A stretch of DNA of 64,000 bases from Variovorax sp. dw_308 (GCF_019207085.1 NZ_JAATOM010000001.1:186001-250000), one strand, 5' to 3'. Positions 1 through 9,323 are shown, counted from the stretch's first letter. Program-made: numbers and translations. The notes: generated by a model from the sequence alone, not told the origin.

Positions 1-913
1 TGGCGATCGCCGCGCCGGCCATGGCAACGATCGTGGTCGTCGTGCCGTCGGTGGGCTCGGCCGGGAAGAACACCTTCAACGCACCGGTTCCCTTCTCGGC
101 CACCACGGCCGGGTACTTGCTGTCGAGCACGATGTTGTAGTCGGGCAGCGGGTTCCTGGCGCGGTAGTACTTCATCGCGCTGCCATCGCCTTCCTCGGTC
201 GTCTCGATCATCAGGCGGATCGTGCGATCCAGCGGCAGGCCGCTTTCCTTCACCGTCTTCATCGCGAACAGCACGGCCGCGATCGAGCCCTTGTCGTCGA
301 TGCTGCCGCGGCCATAGAGGTAGTCGCCCACGCGCGTGAGCTTGAAGGGGTCGAGCTTCGTGCCGTCGTCCAGCACCCATTCGCTCGCCACGACCGGCAC
401 CACGTCGGCGTGCGTGAGGATGCCGAACTCGCCACCGGCCGAAGCCGTGTTGGCCGGCAGCTTGACTTCGAAGATGCGGTTGTCGACGTTGCGGTACTGC
501 AGGCCGAAGTCCCGGGCCATGCCTTCGACCAGAGTGCCGAACTCGATGATGGCCTTGCTCTCGTGCGGCGGGATCTTGTCGTCGCGCACCGTCGGGATCG
601 CGACCATGCGCGCGGTGGCGGCGATCACCGCGTCGTGGTTGCGCAGCCGGTTGTAGAGCCCGAGTAGCCGGCTGATGTTGGTGAGGTCGTCACCGGCGAG
701 CGGGGCCTTCTTGCGGTACGCGTCGACGGCCGGCTGGAGTGCCGGGTCGGCCTTGGCTGCAGCGTCGAGGAAGGCGTTGAAGTCGGTCGAAGGCGAGGCT
801 TGTTGCGAGGCGGCGAGCTTGTCGAGCCCGGGCTTCTTGATCGTGTCGGCCATCGTTGCCGAGGCCGCGAGCGCCAGCGCAAGGCCGAGTGGGAGGAGGG
901 CGATTTGCTTCAT
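1..913 (-). CDS. M20 family dipeptidase (PepV-like), partial at 3' end
   Basis: Zinc-dependent exopeptidase of the M20 family, probably exported and acting on di- or small peptides. About 304 residues are visible. The start is an ATG at 913 followed by a basic and hydrophobic N-terminus ending in ALAASATMADT, which reads as a signal peptide. Metal-site motifs are present in order: HADVVP (metal His and Asp), GRGSIDDKG (bridging Asp) and ETTEEGDGS (catalytic Glu plus metal Glu). The C-terminal part, including the last metal His, lies beyond the left edge. The family assignment is firm from these motifs; substrate and export are inference. Confidence 0.85.
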   Translation of the reverse strand, partial: MKQIALLPLGLALALAASATMADTIKKPGLDKLAASQQASPSTDFNAFLDAAAKADPALQPAVDAYRKKAPLAGDDLTNISRLLGLYNRLRNHDAVIAATARMVAIPTVRDDKIPPHESKAIIEFGTLVEGMARDFGLQYRNVDNRIFEVKLPANTASAGGEFGILTHADVVPVVASEWVLDDGTKLDPFKLTRVGDYLYGRGSIDDKGSIAAVLFAMKTVKESGLPLDRTIRLMIETTEEGDGSAMKYYRARNPLPDYNIVLDSKYPAVVAEKGTGALKVFFPAEPTDGTTTTIVAMAGAAIA

Positions 914-1012
914 GACGATGCTCCGCTGAATGTTTTAGTCGCAATGATGCATCCAGAACCAGGGCCGCACGTCGCACCTGCCTTGGTGGCCTGTAACAGG
1001 CCAATGCCGCAC

Positions 1013-2476
1013 TCAAGCGACGAGCATGCGGGTCACCGGATGGGCTGGCGCCAGCTTCTGCAATTGCGGCAGCCAGTTCAGCGCCTGCTCGCGCTGTCCG
1101 GCGTGCCATTCGCAAGAGGCGACCATGGTCAGCGCCTCGACGGTCGCGCCGTCATCCGGCGCACTGGACAACAGCGCCTGGCAGAGCCGGCGCGCATCGT
1201 CCATGTGTCCGCTGCGGGCAAAGCGTGTCGCCAGCCGGCCCATGTCGCGCGGTTTCAGCCGCACCGACGGTTTGGCCTGGTCGAGGTAGACCTTGTAGCT
1301 CTCGTGCTGGAATTCGACCGCGGCCTCGCTGCCGTCCTTCAAGCGAAAGATCTGCTTGGCCGCGCGGTGGAAGGCGTTGCTCGAAGGATGCAGGCGCGCG
1401 GTGTTGAAGAACGCGCGCAGCGTGGGCTGGTCTTCCGGCCTCAGCCTGGCAGCGGCTGCCCATTCGACGGCAGCGCGGTCGAACTGCAGCCGCGCGCTGA
1501 ACTGCGTGGCACGCTCGACGTGGTCATGGAACGGATCTGGCGGCGCCACCGGCGCCACCACCGGCTTGCTGCGCCGCGCCGCAGGCCACAGCAGCATCAA
1601 CAACGTGCCGGTGAGCAAGCCACCCAGGTGGGTCATGTAGCCGACGCCGGTGTGGCCGGTGACGTGCTGCACGAACTCGTTGACCATCCAGATCGGCAGC
1701 AGGATCAGCGCCGGCGCGGTGATGTAGTTGAAGTAGAAGAAGAACTGGTAGAAGAACCGGATGCGGCGCAGCTTGTAGATCAGCGCATACATCGCCATCA
1801 AGGCCGCGATCGCGCCCGAGGCGCCCAATCCGTAGCCGCCGCGCCCGCCATAGGCCCACATCGCCATGGCCGAGGCGCCCAGCGCGCCCAGCACATAGAA
1901 GCCCAGGTAGGTGGCGCGGCCCAGCGCCAGTTCGACGGTGAAGCCGAACAGGAACAGGAACACCATGTTGCCGATGAGATGGCTGGCGCTGGCGTGCAGG
2001 AAGGCCGATGTCAGCCAGGTGAGCGGTTGCGGCGCCGCGCCATCGGCGAAATCCAGTGACCAGCGGTCGGTGAAGGGCGCGGGCAGCATGCGTTCGTAGT
2101 CCGCACGCAGGGCCTTCCATTCGTCATGGCGCGGGTCGTCCGCGAGGATGACCTTGTCGGCGCGAAGCCGCGTCTCGAACTTGCGCTCCGTGTGCATCAA
2201 CTGCACCAGTTCGCCGCGCTGTTTCCCGCGGCGCAACACCTCGCGCGCCTGCTTCGCGAAGCGGCTGCCGGTCTGCTCCAGGTGAGTGACGAAGGGCGGA
2301 AGCTCCCAGTCGGCCAGCGGTGTGGAGAGGTAGTAGGCGGTGGCGCGCTGCTCGGCTTTCTCCTCCGTGCGTTGCGGGCCGAAGAAGATCGCAACGTTGA
2401 CGAGGATCAACAGCAGCGTGAGCCATGGCGGGTTGCGCCAGGTCGGCTTGCTTTCGAGGGGGATTGCATAGAACAC
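1013..2476 (-). CDS. Rhomboid-family intramembrane serine protease with C-terminal helical-repeat region
   Basis: Polytopic inner-membrane serine protease that would cleave substrates within or near the membrane. The 487-residue protein starts with a transmembrane helix (WLTLLLILVNVAIFF). It then has a roughly 110-residue soluble insert, and a rhomboid core with HLIGNMVFLFLFG, the GASG motif (nucleophile near Ser220) and THLGG (catalytic His near 283). The region after about residue 310 is soluble and alpha-helical with TPR-like spacing, absent from minimal rhomboids. The gene stands alone: it ends 99 bp from the dipeptidase start, and a long inverted repeat lies upstream. The active-site dyad looks intact; the substrate is unknown. 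Confidence 0.85.
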   Translation of the reverse strand: MFYAIPLESKPTWRNPPWLTLLLILVNVAIFFGPQRTEEKAEQRATAYYLSTPLADWELPPFVTHLEQTGSRFAKQAREVLRRGKQRGELVQLMHTERKFETRLRADKVILADDPRHDEWKALRADYERMLPAPFTDRWSLDFADGAAPQPLTWLTSAFLHASASHLIGNMVFLFLFGFTVELALGRATYLGFYVLGALGASAMAMWAYGGRGGYGLGASGAIAALMAMYALIYKLRRIRFFYQFFFYFNYITAPALILLPIWMVNEFVQHVTGHTGVGYMTHLGGLLTGTLLMLLWPAARRSKPVVAPVAPPDPFHDHVERATQFSARLQFDRAAVEWAAAARLRPEDQPTLRAFFNTARLHPSSNAFHRAAKQIFRLKDGSEAAVEFQHESYKVYLDQAKPSVRLKPRDMGRLATRFARSGHMDDARRLCQALLSSAPDDGATVEALTMVASCEWHAGQREQALNWLPQLQKLAPAHPVTRMLVA

Positions 2477-2620
2477 AGCAGGAGCGTAGCCGAAACCGCG
2501 CCGCTATCTAACAATCTGTGACAGTTCTGCGACGTGCGTTTTTTGGCAGTCTTGCCGTGTTCCGGTGGCTCTGAGGATACCGGGGCGCTTGGAGTGTCGC
2601 GATGAAGCCCGACCGTGCCA

Positions 2621-2716
2621 GGCCGAGGGGCGGCGGGTAGCCCCTGCAGCGAAATAAAGGAGGAGGCCGCAGGCCGGGGGACATTCGCGGAAGGGGCTAC
2701 CCGCCGCCCCTCGGCC
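2621..2716. repeat. Long perfect inverted repeat (25-bp arms, 46-bp loop)
   Basis: The arms 2621-2645 and 2692-2716 are exact reverse complements over 25 bp, very GC-rich (GGCCGAGGGGCGGCGGGTAG... on the left), with a 46-nt spacer. The element lies 28 bp past the DegP-like gene stop and upstream of the rhomboid gene, both on the minus strand. No T-tract follows it, so it is not a canonical intrinsic terminator. It may act as an mRNA-stabilising or attenuating hairpin, or be a REP/MITE-type insertion. Confidence 0.8.
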
Positions 2717-2744
2717 CACCCCTGCAACCGCCCTGCAACCGCCG

Positions 2745-4253
2745 TCAGCCGATCCGCACAGGCACGAAGATCTTGTCATCCCCGCGCTGCACCAGCAAGG
2801 CCACCGACTTCGGCGACTTGCTCATCACGTCCTTGACCTGGTCCACGCTGCGCACCGGCGTGCCGTTGACCGCCAGCAGCACGTCGCCGGCCTGCACGCC
2901 GGCCATGGCAGCCGGTCCGCGCGCGGCCTCGACCACCAGGCCGTTGTCGACCCCGGCTTCGCGCCGCTCGTCCGGCTGCAACGGGCGCAGTGCCAGGCCC
3001 AGCTTGCCCTGGTCGGCTGCATCCTTCGCGCTCGCGACCTTCTCGGCCTTGTCGTTGGCATTGCCGAGCCTGGCCGTGATCGTCTCGGCGCTGCCCTTGC
3101 GCCAGATGTCGAGTTGCACCTTCGAGCCCGGCGTCGCCATGCTGATCACCGCGGGCAGGTCGCCCGAGGAGACGATCGGCTTGCCGTCGACCTTGCGGAT
3201 CACGTCCCCGGTCTGCAGGCCGGCCTGGTCCGCGGGCCCACCCTTCTCGACGTTCGCGATCAGCGCGCCTTCAGGCTTGTCGAGATTGAAGGAGTCGGCC
3301 AGCGTCTGGTTGACCTCCTGCACCGACACGCCCAGCCGCGCGTGCTCGACCTTGCCCGTCGCGGCGATCTGCTTCTCGATCTTGCTGGCCAGGTCGATCG
3401 GGATCGCGAAGGACACGCCCTGGTAGCCGCCGGTGCGGCTGTAGATCTGCGAGTTGATGCCCACGACCTCGCCGCGCGCATTGAACAGCGGCCCGCCCGA
3501 GTTGCCGGGATTCACCGCAGCATCGGTCTGGATGAAGGGCACCGCGCTGTCATCCGGCAGCGAGCGGCCCTTGGCGCTCACCACGCCTGCCGTCACCGTG
3601 TTCTCGAAGCCGAAGGGCGAGCCGATGGCCAGAACCCATTCGCCGACCTTCAGGTCCTCGACACTGCCGAGCTTGACCACCGGCAGGTTCCTGGCCTCGA
3701 CCTTGAGCACCGCGATGTCGGTCTTGGGGTCGGCGCCCAGCACCTTGGCCTTCAGTTCGCGCCGGTCGGTGAGCTTGACCGTCACTTCCTTCGCGCCCTT
3801 CACGACGTGCGCGTTGGTCAGGATGATGCCGTCCGCGCTCACGATGAAGCCGGAGCCCTGGCCGCGCACGGTCTGGGCCTCGGGCTGCGAGGGCGCACCA
3901 TGCTGGCCGCGCCTGCCGGGTTGCTGCATGCCCGGCACGCCGAAGCGCTTGAAGAACTCGCCGAACGGATCGCCATCGGCAAACGGGTTGCCGTCGTCGC
4001 TGCTCGCCGTTTCGTCGGCGGTGCGCGTGCCGACCACGCTGATGTTCACCACCGCCGGGCCGTTCTGCGCGGTGATCTGCGAGAAGTCGGGCAACGCCAC
4101 CGGAATGCCGGTGGTGGTGGTCGCCGTGGCCACCGGTGGCGTTGCCGCAATGGCGTGGGTCCCTTCGAGCGCCGAGACGCTGGCGCCGCCGATGACGCCC
4201 GCCGTCACGAGTGCCAGCATCAGGCGGGTAGGGGTGAGGGATTCGAGTCGCAT
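2745..4253 (-). CDS. DegP/DegQ/MucD-like periplasmic serine endoprotease (Do family)
   Basis: Periplasmic trimming protease and chaperone for misfolded envelope proteins. The 502-residue protein starts at ATG 4253 with MRLESLTPTRLMLALV, a signal/anchor segment. The reading frame continues 88 codons upstream, but that stretch has no domain and runs into the divergent promoter. The trypsin-like domain has a complete triad: His149 in LTNAHVV, Asp179 in KTDIAVL and Ser252 in GNSGGPL. Two PDZ domains follow (about 285-375 and 400-500), which is the standard Do architecture. The linker before the protease core has a Q/G-rich loop (about residues 100-125), as in MucD-type proteins. The gene is single and divergent from the SGNH hydrolase at 4439. 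Confidence 0.92.
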   Translation of the reverse strand: MRLESLTPTRLMLALVTAGVIGGASVSALEGTHAIAATPPVATATTTTGIPVALPDFSQITAQNGPAVVNISVVGTRTADETASSDDGNPFADGDPFGEFFKRFGVPGMQQPGRRGQHGAPSQPEAQTVRGQGSGFIVSADGIILTNAHVVKGAKEVTVKLTDRRELKAKVLGADPKTDIAVLKVEARNLPVVKLGSVEDLKVGEWVLAIGSPFGFENTVTAGVVSAKGRSLPDDSAVPFIQTDAAVNPGNSGGPLFNARGEVVGINSQIYSRTGGYQGVSFAIPIDLASKIEKQIAATGKVEHARLGVSVQEVNQTLADSFNLDKPEGALIANVEKGGPADQAGLQTGDVIRKVDGKPIVSSGDLPAVISMATPGSKVQLDIWRKGSAETITARLGNANDKAEKVASAKDAADQGKLGLALRPLQPDERREAGVDNGLVVEAARGPAAMAGVQAGDVLLAVNGTPVRSVDQVKDVMSKSPKSVALLVQRGDDKIFVPVRIG

Positions 4254-4438
4254 GGGGTCAGTCCTTGTGAAGTGGATGACGCAATGTTGGGGAGGCTGGC
4301 TTAGAAGGGGCTTAACCGGAACGCCTTGCCCGCATGCGCGTGTTGCCTCCCCACGAAGAGGGATGGGGACCACGCAGGCCATGGATAGAGTGGCTTGCGA
4401 CGCATTCGAGAAACATTCAACGCGAGGAGGTAGACCCG

Positions 4439-5224
4439 ATGTCAAACGTCTTCTGGGGAGTTCACACCGCCCTGCAGGCGGGCGCACCCGGCTCGGTCCT
4501 GATGATCGGGGACTCATGGTGGTGGTACCCGATCGACAACCTCGCGACCGAGATCGGCGCGTTGTTCGCGTCGGAGAGCTTCGTCGTCATCGGTCGCAAT
4601 GGCGCCGAGGCAGCGGAGTGGTCGCAAGGCATGCGCAAGACGATCAACCTGGGCTTCGACATGTACGCACGCGGCTGCAAGGTCCTGATGCTCAGCGGCG
4701 GCGGCAACGACGTTGCGGGGCAGGACGACTTCCTGCGCTTGCTCAACACCAATTGCAGCGCCGCGACCACGGTGAAAGATTGCTTCGCACTCGTTCAGCC
4801 CGACGCAGTGATCACCGGCATCATGAACGCGTACCGCGAGGTCATCGTGCGCTTCCGTGCGCACAACAAGACGGCACCCGTCGTCATGCATAACTACGAC
4901 AACGCATGGCCGACAGGCCAGGGTTTCTTCGGCCCCGGCAAATGGCTCAAGGTGCCGATGGACATCGCCCAGGTGCCCGAGCAACTGCGGCGCGACGTGT
5001 TCAAGAGCCTGGTGAACAAGCTGCACCTGGCGCAAGTCGAACTGACGAAGGAGGCTGCGCTGGGACCGCTCGTCGCGGTCCTGACGGCGGGCGAACTGCC
5101 GGAGGCTCCCGGCTCGACCGACGAGCAGTGGTGGGCCAACGAACTGCACCCGACGCCGAAGGGCTTCAAGCGGATCGCGAAGAATCGCCTGCGCGATCCG
5201 CTCGACCAGTTCCTGCTGGGCTGA
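4439..5224 (+). CDS. SGNH/GDSL-like hydrolase, cytoplasmic
   Basis: Predicted ester hydrolase of 261 residues. Block I is IGDSWWWYP (nucleophile Ser), the oxyanion Gly region is around GRNGAEAAEW, and block III is GGGNDVAG with the conserved Asn. Block V is the DEQWWANELHPTPKGF segment, supplying a catalytic His and a nearby acidic residue. The ATG at 4439 was chosen because GAGG (4423-4430) precedes it at good spacing; the frame extends upstream without a ribosome site. No signal peptide is seen. It is divergent from the DegP-like gene and convergent with the histidine kinase. The aromatic-rich block I is unusual for the superfamily. Substrate unknown. Confidence 0.75.
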   Translation: MSNVFWGVHTALQAGAPGSVLMIGDSWWWYPIDNLATEIGALFASESFVVIGRNGAEAAEWSQGMRKTINLGFDMYARGCKVLMLSGGGNDVAGQDDFLRLLNTNCSAATTVKDCFALVQPDAVITGIMNAYREVIVRFRAHNKTAPVVMHNYDNAWPTGQGFFGPGKWLKVPMDIAQVPEQLRRDVFKSLVNKLHLAQVELTKEAALGPLVAVLTAGELPEAPGSTDEQWWANELHPTPKGFKRIAKNRLRDPLDQFLLG

Positions 5225-5236
5225 CGGGAAGCGGCC

Positions 5237-6583
5237 TCAGGCGGCCGGCGCCGCCGCCGGAAACGACACGCTCACTTTCAAGCCGCCCAGCCGATCCGAC
5301 TTCGCAAGCTCCACCGTGGCGCCATGGCGCTGCGCAATCGCCTGCACGATCGCCAGGCCCAATCCGCTGCCGCTGGCTTCGACGCCGGCCGCGCGGTAGA
5401 AGCGGTCGAAGGCGCGGTCGCGGTCGGCTTCGGGAATGCCCGGGCCGCTGTCTTCCACGCGCAGCACCGTTGTCCCATCGGCTTCCGACGCGATGGTCAC
5501 GTCGACGCGGCCGTTCACCGGCGTGTACTTCACCGCGTTGTCGAGCAGGTTGCCGAGCAGGATGTGCAGCGCGGCAGGCTGGCCCTTCACCTGCGCGGGC
5601 ACCGATGCGGCCAGTCCGACGTCGATGTCGCGCTGCTGCGCTTGCGGCAGCACGGCGGCGATGGCTTCGGCGACCAGCGCCTCCAGGTCGACCGGTTGGC
5701 GCGGGTCATCGGCTGGCATCGTCGTGGTCTCCTGCCGTGCCAGCGCGAGCAACTGGCCGACGAGCCGGATCGAGCGGTCGATGCCCTGCTGCAAGCGCAC
5801 CGTGGCCTGCTCGCGGCTCGCCTCGTCGCCGGCGCGGCGCAGCGACTCGGCCTGCAGCTTGAGCGCGGTGAGCGGTGAGCGCAGTTCATGCGCCGCGTCG
5901 GCCACGAAGTTCTTCTGCGCTTCGAAGGCGCCGCTGACGCGCCGGAACAGCAGGTTCAACTCCCGCACCAGCGGCCGCACCTCGTCGGGCAAGCCCTGCT
6001 CGGGCAGGGGCGAGAGGTCATCGTCGGCCCGGCCCGCGACCTCGCGCTGCATGCGCTTCACCGGCGCCAGCGAACGCGTGATGATCCAGCCGACCGCCAG
6101 CATCAACAACGGCGCCATCAGCGCCAGCGGCAGCGTCGCGCGCAGCGCCAGGCCCCTGGCGCGGGACTGGCGCGCGTCCATGTCCTGCGCGATCTGCACC
6201 GTCTGCAACGGGGTCTGCAGCGAGTAGACGCGGTAGCGCGTGCCGTCCACGGTCGCGTCGGAAAAACCCAGCACGGCCTGCGGCGGCAGCGCGGCGCGGG
6301 CGGACCGGAACACCTGCGTGCCGTCCGGTCCCCATATCTGCACGAAAACGTCGTAGCCTTCCTCGCCGTAGTCGCCATCGGCCGTGGTGCCGAGCACGGT
6401 GCTGCCGCGCAGCGTGTGGGCCATCTGCTGCAGGTGCAGGTCGAACAGCGCATCGGCATCGCGCAGCGCACCGCGATAGGTCGTGATACCCAGGCCGAGC
6501 CCGGCCAGCAGGATCGACGCAAGCACGAAGCGCAGCAGCCGACCGCGCAGCGAGTGATGGGCGCCGCGCGTTGCGTTCATCAT
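5237..6583 (-). CDS. Two-component sensor histidine kinase (QseC/TctE-like)
   Basis: Inner-membrane sensor kinase of 448 residues. TM1 lies near residues 17-36 and TM2 near 165-185, with a periplasmic sensor of about 130 residues between them that contains DYGEEGYDVFVQIW, typical of the 2CSK N-terminal sensor domain. HAMP follows, then the phosphoacceptor H-box in VADAAHELRSPLTALK. The ATPase domain has the N-box LLDNAVKYTP, the G1 box VEDSGPGIP and G2 GSGLGLAIV. The start ATG at 6583 overlaps the stop of the upstream response-regulator gene by 4 bp (ATGA), so the two are translationally coupled. The stimulus is unknown. Confidence 0.92.
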   Translation of the reverse strand: MMNATRGAHHSLRGRLLRFVLASILLAGLGLGITTYRGALRDADALFDLHLQQMAHTLRGSTVLGTTADGDYGEEGYDVFVQIWGPDGTQVFRSARAALPPQAVLGFSDATVDGTRYRVYSLQTPLQTVQIAQDMDARQSRARGLALRATLPLALMAPLLMLAVGWIITRSLAPVKRMQREVAGRADDDLSPLPEQGLPDEVRPLVRELNLLFRRVSGAFEAQKNFVADAAHELRSPLTALKLQAESLRRAGDEASREQATVRLQQGIDRSIRLVGQLLALARQETTTMPADDPRQPVDLEALVAEAIAAVLPQAQQRDIDVGLAASVPAQVKGQPAALHILLGNLLDNAVKYTPVNGRVDVTIASEADGTTVLRVEDSGPGIPEADRDRAFDRFYRAAGVEASGSGLGLAIVQAIAQRHGATVELAKSDRLGGLKVSVSFPAAAPAA

Positions 6584-7239
6584 TCGCGCGGCACCATGTA
6601 GCCGAGGCCGCGCACGGTCTGGATGAGCCCCGCGCCGAGCTTCTTGCGCAGGCCGTGGATGTAGACCTCGACGGCATTGCTGCTGATGTCGTCCTTCCAG
6701 CTGTAGAGCTTTTCCTCCAGTTGCGCACGCGACAGCAGCACCCCGGGCCGCGCGATCAACGGCTCGATCACGGCCCATTCGCGCGCGGAGAGCGTCACCG
6801 GTTGGCCGTTGAGTGTGGCGACTTTCGTGGCAGGGTTGAGCGTCACGCCCTTGTGCGCGAAGACCGGCTCGCCATGGCCGGCGCGGCGGCGGATCAATGC
6901 GCGGATGCGGGCCAGCAACTCGGTCATGTCATAGGGCTTGACCACGTAGTCGTCGGCGCCCGCGTCGAGGCCGGCCACGCGGTCGCCGACCGCATCGCGC
7001 GCCGTGGCGATCAGCACCGGCACGCTGTCGCGCCGCGCGCGCAGGCTGCGCAACACATCGATGCCGTCGCGGCGCGGCAGGCCCAGGTCCAGCAGCATCA
7101 GGTCGTAGGCGTGGGCGCGCAGGGCGGTGTCGGCCATCTCGCCGTCGCGCACCCAGTCGACCGCATAGTTCTCGCTGCGCAGCAGGTCGAGCAGCGCCTC
7201 GCCGATCATGGTGTCGTCTTCTACGAGCAGCAGGCGCAT
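6580..7239 (-). CDS. OmpR-family response regulator (QseB/TctD-like)
   Basis: DNA-binding response regulator of 219 residues, partner of the overlapping kinase. The receiver domain has the acidic pair EDD near residue 7, the phosphoacceptor Asp in LMLLDLGLP (about 51), the switch Thr in LIATARD and Lys in VVKPYD. The C-terminal winged helix has SAREWAVIEPL and the recognition-helix/wing region VEVYIHGLRKKLG ending in VRGLGYM. It starts at ATG 7239 and is the first gene of a two-gene operon. The divergent gene at 7372 is a possible target only by position. Confidence 0.93.
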   Translation of the reverse strand: MRLLLVEDDTMIGEALLDLLRSENYAVDWVRDGEMADTALRAHAYDLMLLDLGLPRRDGIDVLRSLRARRDSVPVLIATARDAVGDRVAGLDAGADDYVVKPYDMTELLARIRALIRRRAGHGEPVFAHKGVTLNPATKVATLNGQPVTLSAREWAVIEPLIARPGVLLSRAQLEEKLYSWKDDISSNAVEVYIHGLRKKLGAGLIQTVRGLGYMVPRE

Positions 7240-7371
7240 GGTGGTCCGGAATGTGGGAGGGGAGGCTCGATTGTCCTTTCGCCGCTTAAGCCGGGCTGAA
7301 TCGACTCGCGAAGCCTGTAGCATCGCTCGTTTTGCCTCTGGCGCCCACGCCCTTTCCAGCCTGCCACCACG

Positions 7372-8487
7372 ATGAAGCGTCAATGGGAAATCGACGCCCT
7401 GCGCGGGCTGATGCTCGTGCTGATGACGCTCACGCACCTGCCGTCGCGCCTGACCGATCCGCTGGGGCAGCCTTTCGGCTGGGTCTCGGCGGCCGAGGGA
7501 TTCGTGCTGCTGTCGGCCTACGTGTCGGGCCTTGTCTACAGCCGCCTTGCGCAGCGCCAGGGCATCGCTGCGATGCGATGGGCCTTTGCGCGGCGGGCGT
7601 TGAAGGTGTGGCTGGCGCAGGCCGCGACCCTGTTGCTGCTGTTCACCGTGATTGCCGGCCTGGGCGTGCGCTTCGACCAGCCGGCCGTGACCGACCTCGT
7701 CTCGTACTACCTCGCCCAGCCACGCGACGCCTTCCTGAGCGGGCTGCTGCTGGTCTACGAGCCGCCGCTGCTCGACATCCTGCCGATGTACATCTTCTTC
7801 ATGCTGTTGAGCCCCTGGGTGCTGGGCTACGCGTTGCGGCATGGCTGGGCGCTCGTGATGCTGGCGAGCGTCGCGCTGTGGGCGATGGCCCAGTTCGGGC
7901 TCAGCGAGTGGGCCTACGGGCTCGCCGTGAGGGAGTTCGGGTTGTCGGTGCCTTACGAGGAAATGGGGTCGTTCAACACTTTCGCCTGGCAGTTCGTCTG
8001 GTTCACCGGCTTGTGGATCGGCATGGGGCGCCAGGCGCACGACGCCCGGCCGTTGCACTTCCCGTGGTGGGTGGTCGTGCCGTCCATCGCGGTGGCGGTG
8101 TACTGCTTCGCGTGGCGCCATTTCGGCGACGACGGGCAGGCGCCGTACGGCGGCGACGTGGCCATGAACCTGCTGTTCGACAAGTGGCAACTCGGGCCGT
8201 TCCGGGTCATCAACCTGGCGGCGCTCGGCGTGCTCGCGGTGCGCTTCGGCCCTGGCTTGATCGAGCGCTTGCCGCGACGCTGGCTGCGCCCGCTCGAAGC
8301 GATGGGCTCGGCCTCCTTGCCGGTGTTCTGTGCCCACCTGCTGGCGGTGCTGCTGACGCTCGCTTTCTATGGCAGCAACCAGTTGGCCCGGCCGGCGTGG
8401 GGGGACGCGGTGCTGATCGCCGTGGTGTTCGCGTGGCTGTACGCCGTGGCGCGCGTCACGCTCTGGTGGGAGCGGCGAAGTTCCTGA
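7372..8487 (+). CDS. OpgC-domain membrane protein (acyltransferase-3-like)
   Basis: Integral membrane protein of 371 residues with about ten hydrophobic segments. The N-terminal signature MKRQWEIDALRGLMLVLM and the GLVYSRL, LDILPMYIFFML and GLWIGMG blocks match the OpgC family. That family succinylates osmoregulated periplasmic glucans or acts as a related membrane O-acyltransferase. It starts at ATG 7372 and is a single gene, divergent from the two-component operon with 132 bp between them. Family membership is clear; the acyl substrate and whether the strain makes such glucans are not visible here. Confidence 0.82.
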   Translation: MKRQWEIDALRGLMLVLMTLTHLPSRLTDPLGQPFGWVSAAEGFVLLSAYVSGLVYSRLAQRQGIAAMRWAFARRALKVWLAQAATLLLLFTVIAGLGVRFDQPAVTDLVSYYLAQPRDAFLSGLLLVYEPPLLDILPMYIFFMLLSPWVLGYALRHGWALVMLASVALWAMAQFGLSEWAYGLAVREFGLSVPYEEMGSFNTFAWQFVWFTGLWIGMGRQAHDARPLHFPWWVVVPSIAVAVYCFAWRHFGDDGQAPYGGDVAMNLLFDKWQLGPFRVINLAALGVLAVRFGPGLIERLPRRWLRPLEAMGSASLPVFCAHLLAVLLTLAFYGSNQLARPAWGDAVLIAVVFAWLYAVARVTLWWERRSS

Positions 8488-8555
8488 AGATGCGAGCGGG
8501 CAGCCGAACGCAGAAGTCGCAAAGGGTTCGCAGAAGTCGCCGCCTGCTCCCGGAT

Positions 8556-9317
8556 TCAGGGTGGCAACAGGTACGGCGCAACCACCGACTGCCAGATGCG
8601 GTAGCCGGCGTCGTTCATGTGCAGCATGTCGGCGCGAAACAGTTCCACGCGCGGTTGCCCGTCGGCGCCGAGCATCGGCGTGAAGGTGTCGATGTATTCG
8701 CTGTTGGCCTGGGTTCGGAGGTACGCCGCCACGATGTCGTTGGTCTCGCGCATCTTCGGCAGCAGCGTCGCGCGCGAGGGGCTCGGCTTGACCGAGATGA
8801 AGCTGAAGCGCGCACCCGGAAGCTCGGCGCGCACGGCGGCCATGAAGCGCGCAAGGCTCGTCATCACCTGCAATGGCGATTGCCCTTCGGCCAAGTCGTT
8901 GTCGCCCGCATAGACCACCACCTGGCGCGGCTTGTAGCGCACCACCAGTTCGCGCGCCAGCAGGCTGCAGTCGGCCATGGTGGAACCGCCGAAGCCGCGG
9001 TTGAGGATCACGGGCTGCGCGGGAAAGTCGGCCGCCAGGTGCGTCCAGAAGCGGATCGTGGAACTGCCCACGAACACCACGCCATCGGCCGCTGGCGGGT
9101 GTTCGCGGTCAGCTTGGGCGAAGGCCGACAGCTCGCTTTGCCAGCGAGCGCGCGCCGAGGCTTCGGCAGTCGTGGCAGTGGCTGTGGCGGGCGCTTCCTG
9201 CGCCTGCACAAGCTGCGCGGCCAACGCGCCGCACAGCGCCAGTCCGACCAGGACTGCGCGGGGCGCGCAGTGCGCGCAGTGCGCGCCGGCCGACATGCGG
9301 GAGATGCTTGTGTTCAC
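8556..9317 (-). CDS. Secreted SGNH/GDSL hydrolase
   Basis: Exported ester hydrolase, 253 residues from the GTG at 9317 or 246 from the ATG at 9296. The hydrophobic stretch VLVGLALCGALAAQLVQAQ is a signal peptide with an AQAQ-type cleavage site. Block I is VFVGSSTIRFW (Ser nucleophile), block II has Gly in LNRGFGGSTM, block III is YAGDNDLAEG, and block V has D...H in RADMLHMNDAGY. It lies 6 bp after the anti-sigma stop, so it is probably the third gene of the sigma/anti-sigma operon. This is the second SGNH enzyme in the window and, unlike the one at 4439, it is clearly exported. Confidence 0.83.
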   Translation of the reverse strand: MNTSISRMSAGAHCAHCAPRAVLVGLALCGALAAQLVQAQEAPATATATTAEASARARWQSELSAFAQADREHPPAADGVVFVGSSTIRFWTHLAADFPAQPVILNRGFGGSTMADCSLLARELVVRYKPRQVVVYAGDNDLAEGQSPLQVMTSLARFMAAVRAELPGARFSFISVKPSPSRATLLPKMRETNDIVAAYLRTQANSEYIDTFTPMLGADGQPRVELFRADMLHMNDAGYRIWQSVVAPYLLPP

Positions 9318-9323
9318 GGACGC

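Noticed and set aside
8509-8540. Two direct copies of CGCAGAAGTCGC after the OpgC-like gene
   Set aside because: Only two 12-bp copies 8 bp apart; too little to call a functional repeat.
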